Assembly: GCA_022606425.2 (NCBI GenBank)
Contig: JAHDVF020000240.1
Coordinates: 4,487,501 to 4,551,500, forward strand
Source: Lepidostoma basale
Lineage: Eukaryota > Arthropoda > Insecta > Trichoptera > Lepidostomatidae
Reading direction: 5' to 3'
DNA length: 64,000 nucleotides
The notes under the pieces were generated by a model, which was given only the letters and a program-made list of their open reading frames with translations, was not told the DNA's origin and searched no databases. The position numbers were made by a program, and so were the translations under genes. Each line of letters begins with the position of its first letter. Position 1 is the stretch's first letter. Shown here piece after piece: positions 53,300 to 63,067 of the stretch.

Positions 53300-53614
53300 T
53301 CTCTTCTTCTTGTTTTTCTCGTTCTTGTTCTTCTCCTTTATATAGATCTTGCAATCTGTTTAGACAAGATATCAAATTTGGTCCTGTGATGAAGACGTCC
53401 AGCTTTCTCTCCATCTCTTTTATGGTCGTCCTGGTGGTGGATGGCCCTCTGGAATCTCGTGAATCACGATCTTGGGAATCCACGTTGAATCTATTTTCTC
53501 GATGCGCTCCCTCCAGAATCGTCTTCTCTTCCTACTCCATCTCATTATATCATAAATTTTCCAGGATCGGACAATCTCTTCTTTGGGTATTCTATTTGGT
53601 TTGAAAAACGCCAT
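53300..53614 (-). pseudogene. LINE-F C-terminus
   Basis: Antisense: PKEEIVRSWKIYDIMRWSRK, RRFWRERIEKIDSTW, EGHPPPGRP, then a short 3' end with TTCTTC runs. It faces the LINE-F2 copy tail-to-tail. Confidence 0.75.
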
Positions 53615-53631
53615 TTTTAATAATTAATAAG

Positions 53632-53697
53632 AATGAAAACATTAGTGTTTCCGAAGTTTTAATATATTTAATTGGATATGATATGTTTCACCATGCT
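53632..53697 (-). repeat. H1-like arm
   Basis: AAAACATTAGTGTTTCCGAA then GATATGTTTCACCATGC resembles an H1 arm in antisense, diverged. Confidence 0.4.
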
Positions 53698-54535
53698 AAT
53701 GTCGATGAATATGTTTATCTCGGCTACAATATCGGGTTTTCATCGCAAAAAAAAGCCTATCCAAAAAGGCTAAAAAGCAGTGAACTAGAGCACAATGGTG
53801 TTCTTGTACCTACCCTTATGTATGTAAGTAAAGCATATTACCGGCAAAAGAAGTATACTAAATGCAGTAGAAATGAGATCTCTTAGATAAGTGTGTGAAA
53901 AATCTGTGTATGATGCAGTGTCGAATGAAAATATAAGAAGTGAATGCGGTGCGAATGAAAGTGTTTTGAACAAAATAATGAGAGGATCATTAAGATGGTA
54001 TGGACTCATGAAAATATTGAATGAAGAAAGAATTTGAAAAAAGTTTATTAAATTTAAACTAGGTTCGAACTCAAAGTTCGGAAGATTTCTCATCTGGGTC
54101 CATATACTGCGTGGGGAAAAGTACCACCTTCTCCAACTGAAATTGGAGGGGAAAATTGAGGGACGCCGAGGGCCCGGTAGGAGACAAATGTCCTGGCTGC
54201 GAAACGTGAGGGAGTGGACCGGTATTCGAAGTGTGGAGGAGCTGTTCCGAGCGGCGCAGGACAGGTTCGCCGAGGTGTTCGCCAAAGTTGGGGGCCCGAC
54301 AGGAAACTTGAAGAAGAAGAAGAAATGGAACTAGAAATAGAGGAAGACCGAAGAAAATGCGGCACGATAAAATAAATCAAATATTGTACATCGGCCTCGT
54401 GAGAAGTCGAAGAAATCGACGTGCGTGCATGACACGATGTCTGAATGTTGAGGAAACGACATAAACATGGTAGTCCATTATTTCTGCTTACCCCTTCGGT
54501 GAGACGGTGTGATGGTTAGTTAGTTAATTAGTTAG
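53698..54535 (+). pseudogene. LINE-A1 copy split by LINE-C
   Basis: 53698-54040 covers VDEYVYLG to the ERMV region. 54326-54535 resumes at NGTRNRGRPKK and ends in GGTTAGTTAGTTAATTAGTT. Frameshifted. Confidence 0.75.
54041..54325 (+). mobile_element. LINE-C insertion inside LINE-A1
   Basis: Frame 54143-54334 encodes EGKIEGRRGPGRRQMSWLRN and RSVEELFRAAQDRFAEVFAK, ending in GAAGAAGAAGAAG. The LINE-A1 reading resumes immediately after. Confidence 0.8.
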
Positions 54536-55130
54536 TTTTCTCATTATCTGGCTATTCCTAAAGAGAAAAAGTGTGATAATAATAAGCAAAGACAAAATTT
54601 CGCTTCGCTTTGTTTCGTTGGTACAAATTTAAACTACATAGATTTGAAAAGTTATATTTGCAGAGAAGAGCTTTTCCTTATCCTTTTCGAAAGTTTTAAA
54701 TGCAAATAAAAAATGCTTCCCGGAAAAACATTTTAAACTTTCAGCAACCCTTACCTAGTTAAAGCCCTACAAATCGTTCTAACCAGTTCAAGCTTGCCTG
54801 CTTACTTTAAGTAATGTTTTGAAATACTTAATACTGTGATGAAAGAAACTTCAAGTTCCTAACTAAGATGGAAAACTAGGGGAGGTAGGTTTATTTTCGT
54901 TATAATGAGTTACTCATTAGATAATGTGGTGAGTATTGAGATATAACGCTCGTGCGCCGCGTGCAATAAAGGTAGCCCACTGCCTAAGCATTTTTTTTTA
55001 AATATTCGCGGGACTAGCGACCTACGGTTGCTGTTTTAAAAATAATTATATCTCTAAAATTAGTCATTCTATTTAGGTAAAATAAAAAGCATTGTAATTA
55101 AAATAATTTTTTTTATTTATTTAGTTGTTA
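54536..55130. other. Unassigned sequence
   Basis: No recognised feature. Confidence 0.4.
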
Positions 55131-55660
55131 CTACGTGTTAATACGTTTTCACTGTTTCGGTGTTAAAATTATATAAGTTTTACCGTTTATAAAAAGAATT
55201 TTGACAGGTGTAAAAAGAAATTTTTCTTTTGTTCCAATGACAATTTGAATAAATTCTTCAATAATATTTTTAAGTTCTTGCTGACGTTGGATTGTTTTAA
55301 GTGCCTAATAACAGTTAATTAAAAAAAACAGTGGACAAATAAAAATTAAATAAACACAAATGTCCGGATCGTCCAGCTGACGACAAGTGCACCATCTAAA
55401 AGAACATTATATGTTAATTTTTTTTTTATCATTGTATTTTATATTATTTGTTTTAGATTTATTTTGTGGATGTTTTACGATCGAAGTAGGCGTAGCAGAT
55501 GCCTATTGGTGGCGATGAGGTTCGCAACCCATCACACCGCGTCTCCCGCGGGGCGACAAGAGAAGGATGGAGTGCCACATCGGTTAAAATGTGGCAGTCC
55601 ATTTTTACTGTCTACCCTATCTGGGAGACGGCGTGATGGTTAGTTAGTTAGTTAATTAGA
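55131..55660 (+). mobile_element. SINE-A copy, long
   Basis: Matches 7960-8572 with indels (TTTTGACAGGTGTAAAAA, TTTTTAAGTTCTTGCTG), then the GC-rich core and the LINE-A-type 3' end with GTTAGTTAGTTAATTA. Confidence 0.85.
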
Positions 55661-55764
55661 GATCATAATCAAACTATATTTTTATTTGAACGAAAATATT
55701 CTTCTTCTAGAAATTTTATAATATCTTTAGCGCTGACACATTTTATCTTGCCACATGCACATGA

Positions 55765-56215
55765 CAACTTATCAGGTCCCCTCAACGTTGGCGATCACTG
55801 CAGCAAAGGCATCTCTGTCCTGCGCCACTTGGAACAGGTTCTGAACTCTTGTTATTCCTGTCCACTCTTTGATGTTCCGCAGCCAGGACGACTGCCTTCT
55901 ACCAAATCCCCGATGTTCCTCTACTGTACCCATTAGTATCAGTGGTGGTATTTTTCTCCCCTTAGCACATTACCCAAATATGATAACTTACTAATTTTCA
56001 CACTCGACAACAGCTCTCTATTGGCTCTGGCTCTCTGTAGTACGAGTACGTCTGCATTATTGACCCTATCGGTCCACAGTATACGAAGCATTCTGAGGAA
56101 TATCCACATCTCGAACGCTTTCAACCGGTTCATTACATTCACCTACAGAATCCAGGTTTCACAGCCTTATAGTAGAACAGACCGTATATAACATTGAATC
56201 ATTATTTATCGCAGG
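55765..56215 (-). pseudogene. LINE-C2 3' part
   Basis: Antisense copy paralleling 22475-22930. Frame 56142-55939: MNRLKAFEMWIFLRMLRILW, RANRELLSSVKISKLSYLGN, VLRGEKYHH. Confidence 0.75.
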
Positions 56216-56630
56216 ACAACTGCCTTCTACCAAATCTCCAAAGCATGCGTAAGACCAATAATAACATATGGCGTCGAAGCAAGGGCAGACACAGTAAGGA
56301 CCAAACAAGTTTTGAGGACCTCCAAAATGAAGACACCGAGGACGATAGCAGGCAAGAAACTGTGAGATCGCGCGAGGAACACCAGAATAAGAGAGATATG
56401 TGAGGTTGAGGAGACAGCAAAAATGGGACTGGTATGGTCATGTTCAAAGAATGGACACCATCAGACTCCCCTATATTGCATTGTATAATCAGCCTCATGC
56501 TACTCGTCCTCGTAGAAGACCTCCTTAAAGATGGAAGGACAGCTGGGAACCTACCTCACAGGAGAAGCAACACTTTGGAGAACACATCACATATATAGGT
56601 CTACAACAAGGAAGAAGAAGAAGAATAAAT
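56216..56630 (+). pseudogene. LINE-F2 remnant
   Basis: 56239-56625 parallels 52835-53245: AKHA*DQ..ITYGVEARADT-type start, RDRARNTRIREICE, MDTIRLPYIALYNQPHATRP. (GAA)n tail 56608-56625. 56216-56238 is a scrap of LINE-C2. Confidence 0.7.
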
Positions 56631-56646
56631 TATTGGCAACAATATT

Positions 56647-56808
56647 TTTTGTGTGATTTTGGGTAACAACGTGTGATTTCTCCTTCTCGACCGACGTTAC
56701 CCTGAATATTACTACCACCACATTACCCTGAAGATGGAGACTGCAATGATCTCCGAAAAGTCGGTCGAGAATAAGAAATCACACGTTGTTACCCATAATC
56801 ACACAAAA
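56647..56808. repeat. Palindrome with hammerhead-like core
   Basis: Arms of 49 bp (56647-56695, 56760-56808) with TGGGTAACAACGTGTGATTT and CTCGACCGAC, nearly perfect. The loop contains CTGAAGA, a GGAGA/TCTCC stem and GAAAA (56729-56759), matching CUGANGA...GAAA. Confidence 0.7.
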
Positions 56809-56837
56809 CACATTAGTTCTCTCAGTATTCCTGGATT

Positions 56838-57163
56838 ATTATTATTATTATTATTTTGTTGAAAAAACTCCTTACATCATTACAGCGCGAGCCAAATCGA
56901 TGCAAAGGGTGAAAAAAAAGAATATTAAAGGAAATATACATAGAGTCTTATGAATAGGAAAAGCCAGTTATTTGCTTACTGCCTTTATCGTAAGGGTATT
57001 TACGAATTCGCCATAATTGCATCCAAAGAGGTCTATCTCTTCTGCAACCTCATTTAAGAGACGAATCGCTTTCAATACAGGAGAACTTCGAAAGGCCTCT
57101 GTGCGGCAATTTGGGGCATAAAATAATATTTGCCCCCTTGCTCTGCTATAACTATGTAAATAT
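56838..57163 (-). pseudogene. LINE-B3 (CR1-like) C-terminus, (ATT)n tail
   Basis: (ATT)n at 56838-56857. The antisense strand encodes LHSYSRARGQILFYAPNCRT, RSSPVLKAIRLLNEVAEEID and LFGCNYGEF. This parallels RTNLLLVTPVGRAISLLN of LINE-B. The same 3' end recurs at 61167-61240. Confidence 0.7.
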
Positions 57164-57300
57164 CTTCTTCTTCTTCTTCTTCTTTTAATAGATCTGATGA
57201 TCTGTGACACAGAAATCATGTCTTAAAGGTGGAAGGACAGATGGGAGTCTACCTCACAGGAGGAGCAACACTCTAGAGAACAGACCACATAGGTCTACAA
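57164..57300. mobile_element. LINE-F 3' ends in inverted arrangement
   Basis: 57164-57222 is an antisense LINE-F 3' end (TTC run, TTAATAGATCTGATGATCTG). 57223-57300 is a sense LINE-F2 3' end (GGTGGAAGGACAG to AGGTCTACAATAA). Confidence 0.65.
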
Positions 57301-57782
57301 TAAATGTGGTGGCTTCCCGCGAAAAAAGAAAACAGATTCATCCCTAAACCCCAACCTTGTTAGACATTCATGGTAAACATGTAAATTAAATTAACGCAAG
57401 TAATCAGAGACTTATGAATCGCCGGACAATCTCGTTGTTTTCATCAATATTATTATCGCTGGTGTGACCGTACTTTTGGCAGTAATAAACTCCGTGTCCT
57501 CCCACACAGGCATTCATCTGGATGGGGTGACCTCCCGTTCTGATTTACTGGTCGTAAAATGGCGGTCGCTTTACTGTCCCGGCTGTAAAAGCGGAAGCCA
57601 TGCGTCAGGCACCCTACAACTCTAAAACAGCGACGGCCCGTGAAGTTTAAACGATTTTTTTGTCCGGCTCCAAATTGGGTCACGTGTATTGGATAAATTA
57701 ATCGTTACGCATAATTTTGTTCCTACTCACTCCTTACATAACAATTTCTGTTTTTTAAAATTTTAAATCAAATCAAATAAAC
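57301..57782. other. Unassigned, locally GC-rich
   Basis: 57450-57690 is GC-richer than its surroundings and has a 77-codon antisense frame (57683-57453) that I do not recognise. A short AATCAAATCAAATAAAC LINE-B-type tail precedes FB. Confidence 0.35.
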
Positions 57783-58341
57783 AATCAATTGTATCTCAAT
57801 AGAGACGAAGATGCAAATTGGAAACAGAATATGGTTAATCAATGTGTTTACGGGACTTATGACATATCATTGGTTGGGTTAAGCGTACGCTCTATGTAAT
57901 ACAACATTCCCCATTCCTCCTTTTCTTATGACCCCATGTCTGACAAATTAACAATCTGTCAGTAATTGTGTCTGACAAATTTACAATCTGTCAATAATTT
58001 ACAATCTTCATAGATGGCGTTAATGTGTAGATTGAATATACTACCATGTAAAGGGTGGTGTTGGAGATTAACATATATACAACTTCCTAAAATTTGACAA
58101 ACATGGTGGTCATAAGAAAAAATAAAGTGGAATAGGGAATGTTGTATTATATAAAGCGTGCGTTAGCCCAACCAATGACAGGTCATGAGTCCTGCAAACA
58201 CCTTGATCAACCATATTCTGTTTCCAATTTGCTCCTTCGTCTCTATTGAGATACAATTGATTCGTGAATTGATAGCCCGCAATAGGTGAAATCCAGTTGT
58301 TCGTCTACAAGTATTTGTATACATTCAAAATGTTGTAACAA
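57783..58341. repeat. FB palindrome, full form
   Basis: 57783-58262 is a 480-bp inverted repeat with arms of about 200 bp. Both begin at the ATCAATTGTATCTCAATAGA end and carry GTTGGGTTAAGCG, AACATTCCCCATTCC and the GACAAAT block. 58263-58341 is the outer block (AAATCCAG, TACAAGTATTTGTATACATT) on one side. Non-coding. The best view of FB architecture in this window. Confidence 0.85.
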
Positions 58342-58418
58342 ATCAAATCAGTTTATTTTCTCAATAGACATTAAAACAAAATTAATATATAATATAAAGC
58401 ATCTATTAAGAATAAGAA
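58342..58418 (-). mobile_element. LINE-B 3' tail fragment
   Basis: AAATCAAATCAGTTTATT and AGCATCTATTAAGAATAAG, the LINE-B 3' region in antisense. Confidence 0.75.
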
Positions 58419-58850
58419 ACCGAAGGGGTAGGCAGAATGAATGGACTGCCACACTTTTCTTTCCTGACATATTTCTTTCGCTTCCTCAACATTCATACAT
58501 CGTGTCACGCACGCGCGTCGATTTCTCTGACTCCTCAAGTGCCGACATTCAATATTTGATTTATTTGATCGTGCCACGTTTTACTCGGTCTTCCTCTATT
58601 TCTAGTTTCATTTACATTGTTTACATATACCTTTTTTACGATTCTTTCTTCATTCATTCTTTCCATGTGTCCAAACCATCTTAATGATCCTTTCATTATT
58701 TTTTTCATAACACCATCATTCGCACCGCTTTCATTTCTTATATTTTCATTCAACATTCTATCATACACATAGTATCCGCACATTCGTCTTAGAGATCTCA
58801 TTTCTACTGCATTTATTCTACTTTCATCCTTCTTTTTGCAGTTTGTCATC
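58419..58850 (-). pseudogene. LINE-A1 3' copy
   Basis: Antisense. Frame 58849-58535 encodes KKDESRINAVEMRSLRRMCG, LRWFGHMERMNEERIVKKVY and NRGRPSKTWHDQINQIL. The C-terminus is in frame 58577-58371. The CTAA tail is lost. Confidence 0.8.
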
Positions 58851-58874
58851 TTGGAGGTTATCCGTCTTTATTTA

Positions 58875-59480
58875 CCGGATGGTTTGTCTTTGACATACTG
58901 TTTTATCTCTCAACTTGCAGAACCAACCTAACTGTTGTGACACCGGTTGGATGAGCTATCAGCCTGCTGAACATTTCTCGGAGATCAACGTTTTTTATGT
59001 TAGTGAAAGTACGTTCAGAACATAAATACTCTTGACTTTAGAGAATATCTTCTCTTTCTTAAGTCGAACCATCTCTAATGCTTTCCTAATATTTTACCTG
59101 TTCTCAAAATTATGACCTAAACATTATTTTGAGAAATATACTGATACGTTGGTTCGGACATATGGAGTGCATGGATGAAGAAAGAATGGTTAAGACAGTA
59201 TACGTTAATGATGTAAATGTAGTACGGAGTCGAGGCATACCGAGGAAAACATGGCATGACCAAATTAATCAAATTTTAAAGGTTGGTCATGTTAGTAGTC
59301 GGAAGAATCGACGTGCGTGTATGACTCATTGTATGAATGTGGAGGAAGCTAGAGAGGTGTGCCAGGATAGAGTAGTCTGGCGGTCCATTCTCTCTGCCTA
59401 CCCCTTCGGAAAAACGGCGTGATGGTTTGTTGTTGCTGTTGTTGTACTGATTTGATGTATTTTAAAATAAAAATTAAAAT
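58875..59480 (+). pseudogene. LINE-B 3' part split by LINE-A2
   Basis: 58880-59145 has degraded RTNLTVVTPVG, ISRRSTF and the 3' region. After LINE-A2 it resumes at 59445 with TACTGATTTGATG. Confidence 0.7.
59146..59444 (+). mobile_element. LINE-A2 insertion in LINE-B tail, 7-bp duplication
   Basis: Open frame 59129-59422: RWFGHMECMDEERMVKTVYV, RSRGIPRKTWHDQINQILKV, RRACMTHCMNVEEAREVCQD, WRSILSAYPFGKTA. Hairpin CUUCGG, then TTTGTTGTTGCTGTTG. TACTGAT flanks both ends (59139-59145, 59445-59451). Confidence 0.85.
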
Positions 59481-59492
59481 GTCATCATCGTC

Positions 59493-59632
59493 TTCTTCTT
59501 CTTCTTCAGCCCGTTGTGACCGTTCACCCCTAGACGTAGGCCTCCTCTCATATTTTCCACTCCCTTCTATCCTGAGCGATCCGCATCCAGCCACTTCCCG
59601 CACTCTTCAAGATATCGTCGCGCCAACGTATA
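59493..59632 (-). mobile_element. LINE-E2 3' fragment
   Basis: TTC-rich tail, then antisense match to 48270-48400 (ACGTAGGCCTCCTCTC, GAGCGATCCGCATCCAG). Confidence 0.75.
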
Positions 59633-59635
59633 CAT

Positions 59636-60118
59636 AACTATCTAACCGAAAGGGTAGGCAGAAAGAATGGACTGTCACACTTTAACCGATGCGGCACTCC
59701 ATCCTTATCTTTTCGCCCCGCGGGAGACGCGGTGTGATGGGTTGCGAACCTCATCGCCACCAATATGAATCTCCCGCGCACACTTTGATCGCCAAACATC
59801 CACAAAAAATCTAAAACAAATAATATAAAATAAAATAACAAAATAGAAATAATTTAACACAATTTTTTTTTATGATAGTCCACATACGAGTATTGTCTAT
59901 TTAATGTATGTTCCACTTATTCACGTTTTTTTTAATTAGCAGTAATTAGGCACTTAAAACAAACCAACGCCAATAAGAATTATTACGTGTCACAATTAAC
60001 AATTATAAAGTGCGGCAACAATCAAATTGACCAAAACAATTCACATTTACACGAAATATCTCCAAATTTACGGGAGCACCACATGAACCAAACCAAATTT
60101 TCAAAATCAGAACCAATA
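59636..60118 (-). mobile_element. SINE-A copy, long
   Basis: Antisense; complete 3' end with hairpin, core, and AT-rich body up to the CCAAATTTTCAAAATCAGAA end, the same 5' limit as the copy at 7828. An internal deletion shortens the body. Confidence 0.85.
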
Positions 60119-60338
60119 AAAACGTATACATAAAATAAATTTTAAAAGCCGCCACTGGACTATACCATATACTAAGTAATGGAACAGTTTTATGGATCAC
60201 ATGGAAGAAATAAGTAGTAACGAGTTGTCAAATGGAAGAAGAGATTTTATGTTTAATTTTCTCATACAATCAACACACATATCAAATGATTTTTTCTACT
60301 GAAATTGAGTGCTGGAAAACGATCATGAATTATATTAA
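60119..60338. other. Unassigned AT-rich sequence
   Basis: No recognised feature. Confidence 0.4.
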
Positions 60339-60478
60339 AACAACAACAAAACATCACGCCTTTTCTCCGCAGGGGTAGGCAGGCAGAATTGATATTTACA
60401 CTACTCTATCCTGGCACCACACTTTATTCCTTCCCAAAAATACAGCGAGTCATATTCACGACTTCTTTGATTTTTTTT
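60339..60478 (-). mobile_element. LINE-A2 3' end scrap
   Basis: ACAACAACAAAACATCACGC with a CUGCGG hairpin loop on the sense strand, then degraded C-terminal sequence. Confidence 0.7.
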
Positions 60479-60491
60479 TAAAAGACTAATT

Positions 60492-60875
60492 GTCACCTGA
60501 GAGTAAGAGGGTTCCAACTAACAAAATTTCACATTTGGCTTTTTTTTTGTCAAAAGGGTTCTTACTAACCGTATCTATACGTACAATAAAAAAAAACATG
60601 TAATAGTATCGTCATTTTGATGTTACGAAAATAATCAATTTCCATCTGATCATTTAAAATACACGATTCACTGAAGAAGGATTCATTTAAACTTCGAACT
60701 TTATTATTCCAACTGTTGCCAGACAAAATTTACACGTTTCTCGGTAAAAAAATCTCTGGAAATTGGAAGAAAACCCTTTAATTCCAAGATACACACCCGA
60801 AACCATCAAAACTTTGACTTCATTTTTCTCAGCTTTTTACTTTTGTCAGTTGGAACCTTCTTACTCTCGGGTGAC
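60492..60875. repeat. MITE-R, both ends
   Basis: 384 bp with about 28-bp inverted ends: GTCACCTGAGAGTAAGAGGG and the reverse complement of GTCACCCGAGAGTAAGAAGG. TAAT on both sides may be a target duplication. Non-coding. Confidence 0.75.
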
Positions 60876-60968
60876 GTAATATTAAACATTTACATCAATG
60901 ATATAAGAATTTATTTTACAGTCTTCAATGTGAGCAGAAAATAGCTCATTATTATGAAAAAGGAATCT

Positions 60969-61038
60969 GGTCGTGTCCAGGCTTGAACCTATGTCCCCTG
61001 GATCAGGAGCCAAGCGATCTATCCCCTAGACCACCACC
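60969..61038 (-). repeat. tRNA-like sequence (tRNA pseudogene or SINE head)
   Basis: 70 nt in antisense. Six of seven acceptor pairs (GGTGGTG/CACGACC), box A-like TGGTCTAGGGGATAG, a possible CCT anticodon in a CTCCTGA loop, box B-like GGTTCAAGCCT. The T-stem does not pair well, so I do not call a functional tRNA. Confidence 0.5.
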
Positions 61039-61166
61039 CGGTTATTTCTTCAGATTTATAACATGGTCGACCTTTAATATAGAAAACAGACTAATTTATT
61101 AATTGGACGACCTTCATGGTCGAGCGATAAGTGCTTTGACTGCCACCCCGAAGGTCCCGGGTTCGA

Positions 61167-61240
61167 ATTATTATTATTATTTTGTTGAATCGCTCTTTAC
61201 ATCATGGCAGCATGAGCCAAATCGAAGTAAAGGGTATTAT
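61167..61240 (-). mobile_element. LINE-B3 3' end
   Basis: ATTATTATTATTTTGTTGAA then GAGCCAAATCGA, as at 56838-56920. 5'-truncated. Confidence 0.75.
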
Positions 61241-61417
61241 AGCTATCACAGTGGTTCTCGTGACATGTAATAGGTAGCTAATCTTTCGCCATTTTATTGT
61301 CACGAGAATTCTACACCAGACCAAAGACAGTGTGACAATCAGCCTGCTCTCGCTGGGAATCGAACCAGGAACCTTCGGAGTGGCAGTCAATGCACTTACC
61401 ACTCGGCCACGAAGGTC
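61241..61417 (-). mobile_element. SINE-T, full-length, nested
   Basis: 177 bp antisense with box A- and box B-like blocks (GGTTCGATTCCC with one change), ending GAAGGTC at 61417. Confidence 0.85.
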
Positions 61418-61564
61418 GTCGATGGCAGTGTAATTGTCACATTGTCTTTGGTACGGTTGAGAATTCACTTGACAATAAAATGGCTATATATTAGCTACCC
61501 ATCACGTCACGAGAATCAATATGATAGCTATACTCTTAACATCGATTTCGATTGCACTGTAATA

Positions 61565-61829
61565 ATCAAATCAAATCAAATCAGTTTATTAACTCAGAAG
61601 ACATTACAAACAGCAAAATGTTTAAAACATCTATTAAGTACAGGTCAAATATTATAAAAATACAACATAGTACCAGGAGGGCATTAGAGATGGTTTAGCA
61701 TTAGGAAGACAAGATACTTTCTAAAGAGTATTTGTCTCCTGAACGTACCTTCACTAATATGAAAGACTTTGATCTTCGAGGAGACCGCGTTCAGCAGACT
61801 AATTGCTCTTCCCACCGGTGTCACCAGAG
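61565..61829 (-). mobile_element. LINE-B 3' end
   Basis: AATCAAATCAAATCAAATCA tail, 3' region, and antisense codons for SSEI.., ending at the CTGGTGACACC block. Confidence 0.8.
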
Positions 61830-61916
61830 TAATAATCTAAAGAAAGATTCAACACAATAATAACAAAAATAAAAATAAAAATAATATAATGAAAATAATA
61901 AAATATCGTTTTTATT

Positions 61917-62046
61917 TCACTAATGTTTGTGTCTTCCACCGACTTCGGCAGCTCGCTGCTATCTTTCACCAGAAAATGGCAGCTTCTGGTGGAAGATGGT
62001 TCTGGTGGATGCTGTCGAAACCGGTCGAAGACATAAACATTGGTGT
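61917..62046. repeat. H2-like palindrome
   Basis: Arms share CAYTAATGTTTRTGTCTTC-type ends, CGACAGC/GCTGTCG and CACCAGAA. Contains GTCGAAACCGGTCGAAG, related to the other H2 copies. Confidence 0.7.
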
Positions 62047-62111
62047 ATTTCAACTAAATATACATTTTAAAAAGGTTTTTAACGCTTTTGTTTTTATTTG
62101 CATTATTTACA

Positions 62112-62452
62112 AAGACACTGTCAAAACCAAATATCTCTTAAGAGTAGAAGAAATGAGAACATTGTGACCTATTGTGGGGAGAACCCTTAGATATAAGATA
62201 CCCAATGAAGAAATTCGCAAATCCTGCGAAATTAAAGACATAGTGAGATGGAGTAGGCAGAGTAGAAGATTCTGGAGGGACCACATCGAAAGAATGGATC
62301 CATGCAAGACGTGACTCCAGAGGGGTGTCGACCACCAGGACGACCACCAAAGAGATGGAGAGAAGGCTGGTCGTCTTCATCACAGGAAGAAAGTTGATAT
62401 CCTGCATAAACAGATCGCAAGATCTACAATCAGAAGAAGAAGAAGAAGATTT
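62112..62452 (+). pseudogene. LINE-F C-terminus
   Basis: Sense: VEEMRTL, GRTLRYKIPNEEIRKSCEIK, DIVRWSRQSRRFWRDHIERM, PPGRPPKRWRE in broken frames; (GAA)n tail 62432-62451. Confidence 0.75.
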
Positions 62453-62504
62453 ACAACAAACTTTCTATCAATAAAACTTGTTTCTAAGAAGATGGCTAAA
62501 AATA

Positions 62505-62745
62505 TCACATCTGGGCAGGATTAAGCGATATATATTAGCGCAGAAACATGCAAGACTGTATATAATGCAATCATTCTCCCTCATATAAATTACTGTAGCA
62601 GCATATCATTTTTGGCAAATTAAGAATATATGCAAAGATTCACCAGTCTCCAAAATTCAATAAGAACCCTTTGGTTACCAAAAGGCGATATATCGGCTTT
62701 TGCTACACCAGCGAGAAATGACAAATCCGACAGATCTAAGTCATG
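62505..62745 (+). pseudogene. CR1/Jockey-like thumb fragment
   Basis: Sense: TCKTVYNAIILPHINYCSS, then a stop and EYMQRFTSLQNSIRTLWLP. The HINYCSS..W..... LQ..Q motif is typical of CR1/Jockey-type thumbs. Single copy. Confidence 0.6.
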
Positions 62746-62923
62746 ATTAATAAAATAATCATACATATATTTGAGACAGAGTGTGAGGGAGTGAGTCAAT
62801 GGTACATATTATTAACTATTTAGGTATATCTAAATAAATAAAAGCCAAAGTGTGTTATTGTGTGGCCCATTTGCTCTGTAAATGCGTAACAGTTCGAACT
62901 TAAATTTTCATCATATTTAATAA

Positions 62924-63067
62924 CTAACTAACTAACTAACCATCACGCCGTCTCCCCGAAAGGGTAGGCAGAAAGAATGGACTGTCACACTTTAACCGAT
63001 GCGGCACTCCATCCTTCTCTTTTCGCCCCGCGGGAGACGCGGTGTGATGGGTTGCGAACCTCATCGC
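62924..63067 (-). mobile_element. SINE-A, 5'-truncated, with 12-bp target duplication
   Basis: (CTAA)n, hairpin, core to GGCGATGAGG, where it is cut. CATATTTAATAA flanks it exactly (62912-62923 and 63068-63079). The duplication, 5' truncation and 3' tail show LINE-type retrotransposition. Confidence 0.9.

Larger units (their letters stand above)
61109..61531 (+). mobile_element. SINE-T split by LINE-B3 and a second SINE-T
   Basis: Head 61109-61166 (to GGGTTCGA). Body 61418-61531 (CGATGGCAGTG to ATGATAGCT). Together they make one nearly complete SINE-T. The break is in box B. Confidence 0.8.

Noticed and set aside
60969..61038. Functional tRNA-Arg gene
   Set aside because: The T-stem does not pair and the anticodon stem has a mismatch; better a pseudogene or SINE head.
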